From assembly GCA_963281255.1 (NCBI GenBank), contig OY725497.1:62001-126000 (forward strand): 64,000 bases of DNA, in the 5' to 3' direction. Position 1 is the first letter of the stretch. Every line of letters begins with the position of its first letter. The position numbers were made by a program, and so were the translations under genes. The notes under the pieces were generated by a model, which made no database searches, was not told the DNA's origin, and saw only the letters and a list, made by a program, of their open reading frames with translations. This document shows, piece by piece, positions 62,101 to 64,000 of this stretch. This stretch comes from Aphrocallistes beatrix (Eukaryota > Porifera > Hexactinellida > Sceptrulophora > Aphrocallistidae).

Positions 62101-63099
62101 TAGTTTTTACTTCCATACCATCCTTATTTATCTCTAAATTTTGACCAAAAAGCGAGAAAACCTTAAGCCTATGGGGACACTCCTGTCTGAAGCCTGTGTA
62201 TTTAATTACGAGATAAATTGTGATCCGCATTCTGGTTGCTAGGAGAGACGAGGCTGTGTTCTGCCTCGGAGGACAACAGCCTCTGCCTGTGGGACATCAT
62301 AGACGGACACCGGATAGCTGTGATGAAGAAGCACTCCAAGAAGGTGACTCAGTGTGTAGCTGGCAGCAATGGGCGGCAGATCATCTCTGCTAGGTAGGTA
62401 TAACTCGTTCTGACTAATTCCATATATGGAGGTGTGTAACGATAAACCTATCCGTTCTGTAGCTGGGATTGCACGGGCTGTGTGTGGAATGCGAAGACCG
62501 GTGCTTTTGCGTCACAACTTAAAGTGGCGGTTAGGCCACTGAACTGTGTGGCACTCCACCCAGAGAACCAGCTGGCCGTGTTCGGGGGCTGGGACTGCAA
62601 TGTTAGGATGTGGGACACGTTCAACCAGAAGAAACTGAAGATCATGAAGGGACACTCGACCGCTGTGAGAGCCCTGGCATACGCGCCCTCCGCGCGCCAT
62701 GTGGTGAGTGCGGCGCTGAACGGAGAGGTCAAGATCTGGTCCACCAAGGCAGGGACACAAGTGGGGTCCATCACAGGACACAACCTCCCCCTCACCAGCC
62801 TCAGCTACACGCCCAACGGACAGTTCCTAGTGACAGGGAGCGAGGACTGCAAAGCCAAGGTGTGGTCAGGCCTGATCGGAAAGCCTCTCAAGACCATAGC
62901 CTCCCCTGGAGCCTCCTACGCGATGAAGGTCAAGTTCTCTCCCTGCGGGCAGTTCATCCTGGCGGGGTACTACAACGGACTGGTGTGCAAGTTTGCGGTG
63001 GGGAGTGGCTGTCTGGAGAGGGAGATCGACAGCAGGCAGTTTGCTGCCAGGTGTCTGGAGTGGTCGCCTCGGAGTGGAGATGCATGCATCGTTGGGTAA
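56148..63099 (+). CDS. TEP1: Telomerase-associated protein 1 (TROVE - DUF4062 - NACHT - WD40)
   Basis: Thirteen exons stay in frame for 1991 residues: 56148-57250, 57310-57566, 57636-57964, 58023-58439, 58505-59190, 59246-59609, 59668-59929, 59992-60376, 60443-61109, 61171-61764, 61833-61956, 62243-62393 and 62463-63099. The N-terminus is serine-rich (1-110). A TROVE domain spans about 140-780 (LLHGMAAALIGGPNY, HGRLVLMHMASRVAFYD), interrupted by acidic and RGG-rich inserts. DUF4062 is at about 910-1030 (CRVFISSTFLDMHGERDLLT, YEVDLRWGVT), NACHT at about 1140-1500 (P-loop GKPGSGKSAL, Walker B LVLIFDGVDQL), and WD40 repeats from about 1690. TEP1 binds telomerase and vault RNAs and is a vault component. 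Seven WD repeats are complete and the eighth is cut by the stop, which overlaps a perfect donor (GG/GTAAGT at 63097), so the true gene may continue. Confidence 0.9.
58116..58180. repeat. Purine-rich repeat encoding an RGG/RG tract in TEP1
   Basis: Repeats of GGNGGA/AGG encode about seven RGG units and RGRGRG in exon 4. RGG tracts bind RNA and are methylated on arginine. The tract sits inside the TROVE region. Confidence 0.75.
62038..62174. mobile_element. MITE-like inverted-repeat insertion in TEP1 intron 11
   Basis: CCATAGGCGTAA at 62038-62049 is matched inverted by TTAAGCCTATGG at 62163-62174 (11 of 12 pairs). Between them lies a G-run followed by GCGC and a C-run (62061-62085) that could itself form a hairpin. 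The host intron (61957-62242) is 286 bases, several times longer than its neighbours, which fits an insertion. The exact ends and target duplication are not resolved. Confidence 0.5.
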
Positions 63100-63213
63100 G
63101 TAACAGTGTACATACGTACGTATGTCTATAATTGTAATTATACACACTCGAACAATTCAATACAGATTAGTTCAAACTAAACCTACATTACAATGCATAT
63201 CAAACCAGTCATT

Positions 63214-64000
63214 CTATTTGAGGAGAGAGCGTCCTGTCATCTCTTTAGGCGGGTCAACTCCCATAAGCCCGAGGATAGTCGGCGCCACGTCGCATAGAGC
63301 TGGATCGTGTTCGCCCTCCTTGAACTTCCTCTCAGTCCCCTCCATGCAGAGAGGGACCCTGTAGGTCGTGTGTGCGGTGTGCGGCCCTCCCGTCTCACTG
63401 TACATCTTCTCTGCATTCCCGTGGTCAGCTGTGATCAGGAGCACATACCCCGCCTCCTTACACGCCTGTCGCATCTTCCCGATCGCCTGGTCGGTGCTCT
63501 GACAGGCCAGCACACAGGCCTCGTACTTCCCCGTGTGCCCCACCATGTCCGGGGGGGCCAGGTTACACATCATGAAGGGGTACTTCCCCGCCTGGATAGT
63601 CCTGGACATCTCCCCCGCCACCTCCTGCACACTCATCTCAGGCTTGAGGTCATAGGTCGCTACTTTGGGGGAGGGGATCAGAGAGCGATCCTCCCCCTCG
63701 AACTGTTTCTCCTGCCCCCCGTTGAAGAAGAAGGTCACGTGAGCGTACTTCTCCGTTTCTGCGCAGTGGAACTGAGGGATCTTACGAGTGGAGAGCCATT
63801 CTGCCAGCACATTGACATTCACCTGCGGCGGGAAGATGATGTCGAAGGGGAACTCCTCCTTGTACTGCGTCATGCAGAGGAGGTGGTTGTTCTGAGGAGT
63901 GACTGCGGTTTCGAACTGAGGCTTTATCCCGAACGCTTCGACAATCTGCCGCATGCGGTCGGACCGGTAGTTGAAGAACAGCATCACGTCTCCGTCTCGC
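63214..64000 (-). CDS. Cofactor-independent phosphoglycerate mutase, 3' part
   Basis: The frame is open from the right edge to the stop at 63214 (262 codons). Motifs of the alkaline-phosphatase-like iPGM: DGDVMLFFNYRSDRMRQI at the edge, AHVTFFFNGG, PFMMCNLAPPDMVGHTGKYE, the metal site ITADHGNAEKM, and GGPHTAHT near the C-terminus. It interconverts 3- and 2-phosphoglycerate in glycolysis using Mn2+ without 2,3-bisphosphoglycerate. This enzyme occurs in plants, many bacteria, nematodes and other invertebrates but not in vertebrates. The N-terminal half lies outside the window. Convergent with TEP1: stops are 114 bases apart. Confidence 0.93.
   Translation of the reverse strand, partial: RDGDVMLFFNYRSDRMRQIVEAFGIKPQFETAVTPQNNHLLCMTQYKEEFPFDIIFPPQVNVNVLAEWLSTRKIPQFHCAETEKYAHVTFFFNGGQEKQFEGEDRSLIPSPKVATYDLKPEMSVQEVAGEMSRTIQAGKYPFMMCNLAPPDMVGHTGKYEACVLACQSTDQAIGKMRQACKEAGYVLLITADHGNAEKMYSETGGPHTAHTTYRVPLCMEGTERKFKEGEHDPALCDVAPTILGLMGVDPPKEMTGRSLLK

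Noticed and set aside
63166-63364. In-frame extension of TEP1 via the acceptor at 63165 giving about 66 more residues
   Set aside because: The added peptide is largely antisense to the mutase coding region and does not look like WD40 sequence.
1-64000. CRISPR arrays, bacterial operons, rRNA or tRNA genes
   Set aside because: No regularly spaced repeats, no cloverleaf or rRNA core recognised, and spliceosomal introns show this is eukaryotic DNA.

Overview
This window is nuclear DNA from an animal. The coding genes carry short spliceosomal introns, mostly about 45-100 bases, and sit close together on both strands with AT-rich spacers. Lineage clues are a nuclear lamin with a CaaX box, a RASSF protein with a SARAH domain, an AF4/FMR2 (AFF) homologue, CD225 proteins, a TRPA-like channel and cilium genes. 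A cofactor-independent phosphoglycerate mutase, an enzyme vertebrates lack, argues for an invertebrate. The compact layout, nested genes and many intronless genes would suit an early-branching animal such as a sponge, but the species cannot be fixed from this sequence.

Layout. 0-5 kb: the start of an unidentified gene, an RBM5/RBM10-like splicing factor without its G-patch, a tiny three-exon gene resembling CFAP141, and a RASSF gene. 5-7.3 kb: a 107-bp TA-flanked miniature inverted-repeat element, a relic transposase helix-turn-helix and two CD225 genes. 7.5-13.3 kb: a 12-exon kinesin whose frame runs from motor through coiled coil and DEP domain into ankyrin repeats, with two intact genes (a RGLG/copine-like vWA protein and a HIG1-domain protein) nested antisense in its introns. 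13.4-20 kb: EFCAB2, a TM2-like membrane protein and a 10-exon AFF gene. 21-25 kb: GFOD, TRMT5 and ORC4 on the plus strand.

25.6-50.2 kb is a long run of minus-strand genes: TRPA-like channel, dynamin-related DNM1L, a triple-PH protein, lamin, an SxIP-containing orphan, a Brambleberry/KAR5 nuclear-fusion protein, a small orphan, VAP, RRP9, a PH-PDZ protein, a secreted glucanase-like protein, LDHD, MPC2 and RNF32. 50.4-55.8 kb is one 1787-codon exon for a receptor-like protein with IPT, REJ, GPS-like and EGF regions, one membrane pass and a cytoplasmic MYND finger. 56-63 kb is a 13-exon TEP1 gene transcribed divergently from that receptor. The window closes with the 3' part of the phosphoglycerate mutase gene.

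Functional links: LDHD (D-lactate to pyruvate) is followed directly by MPC2 (mitochondrial pyruvate import). EFCAB2, RNF32 and the CFAP141-like gene belong to the cilium or sperm repertoire. The most unusual objects are the kinesin-DEP-ankyrin fusion with its nested genes and the REJ/GPS/EGF/MYND receptor. For every multi-exon gene I followed the reading frame by hand across each proposed junction; no transcript data were available.
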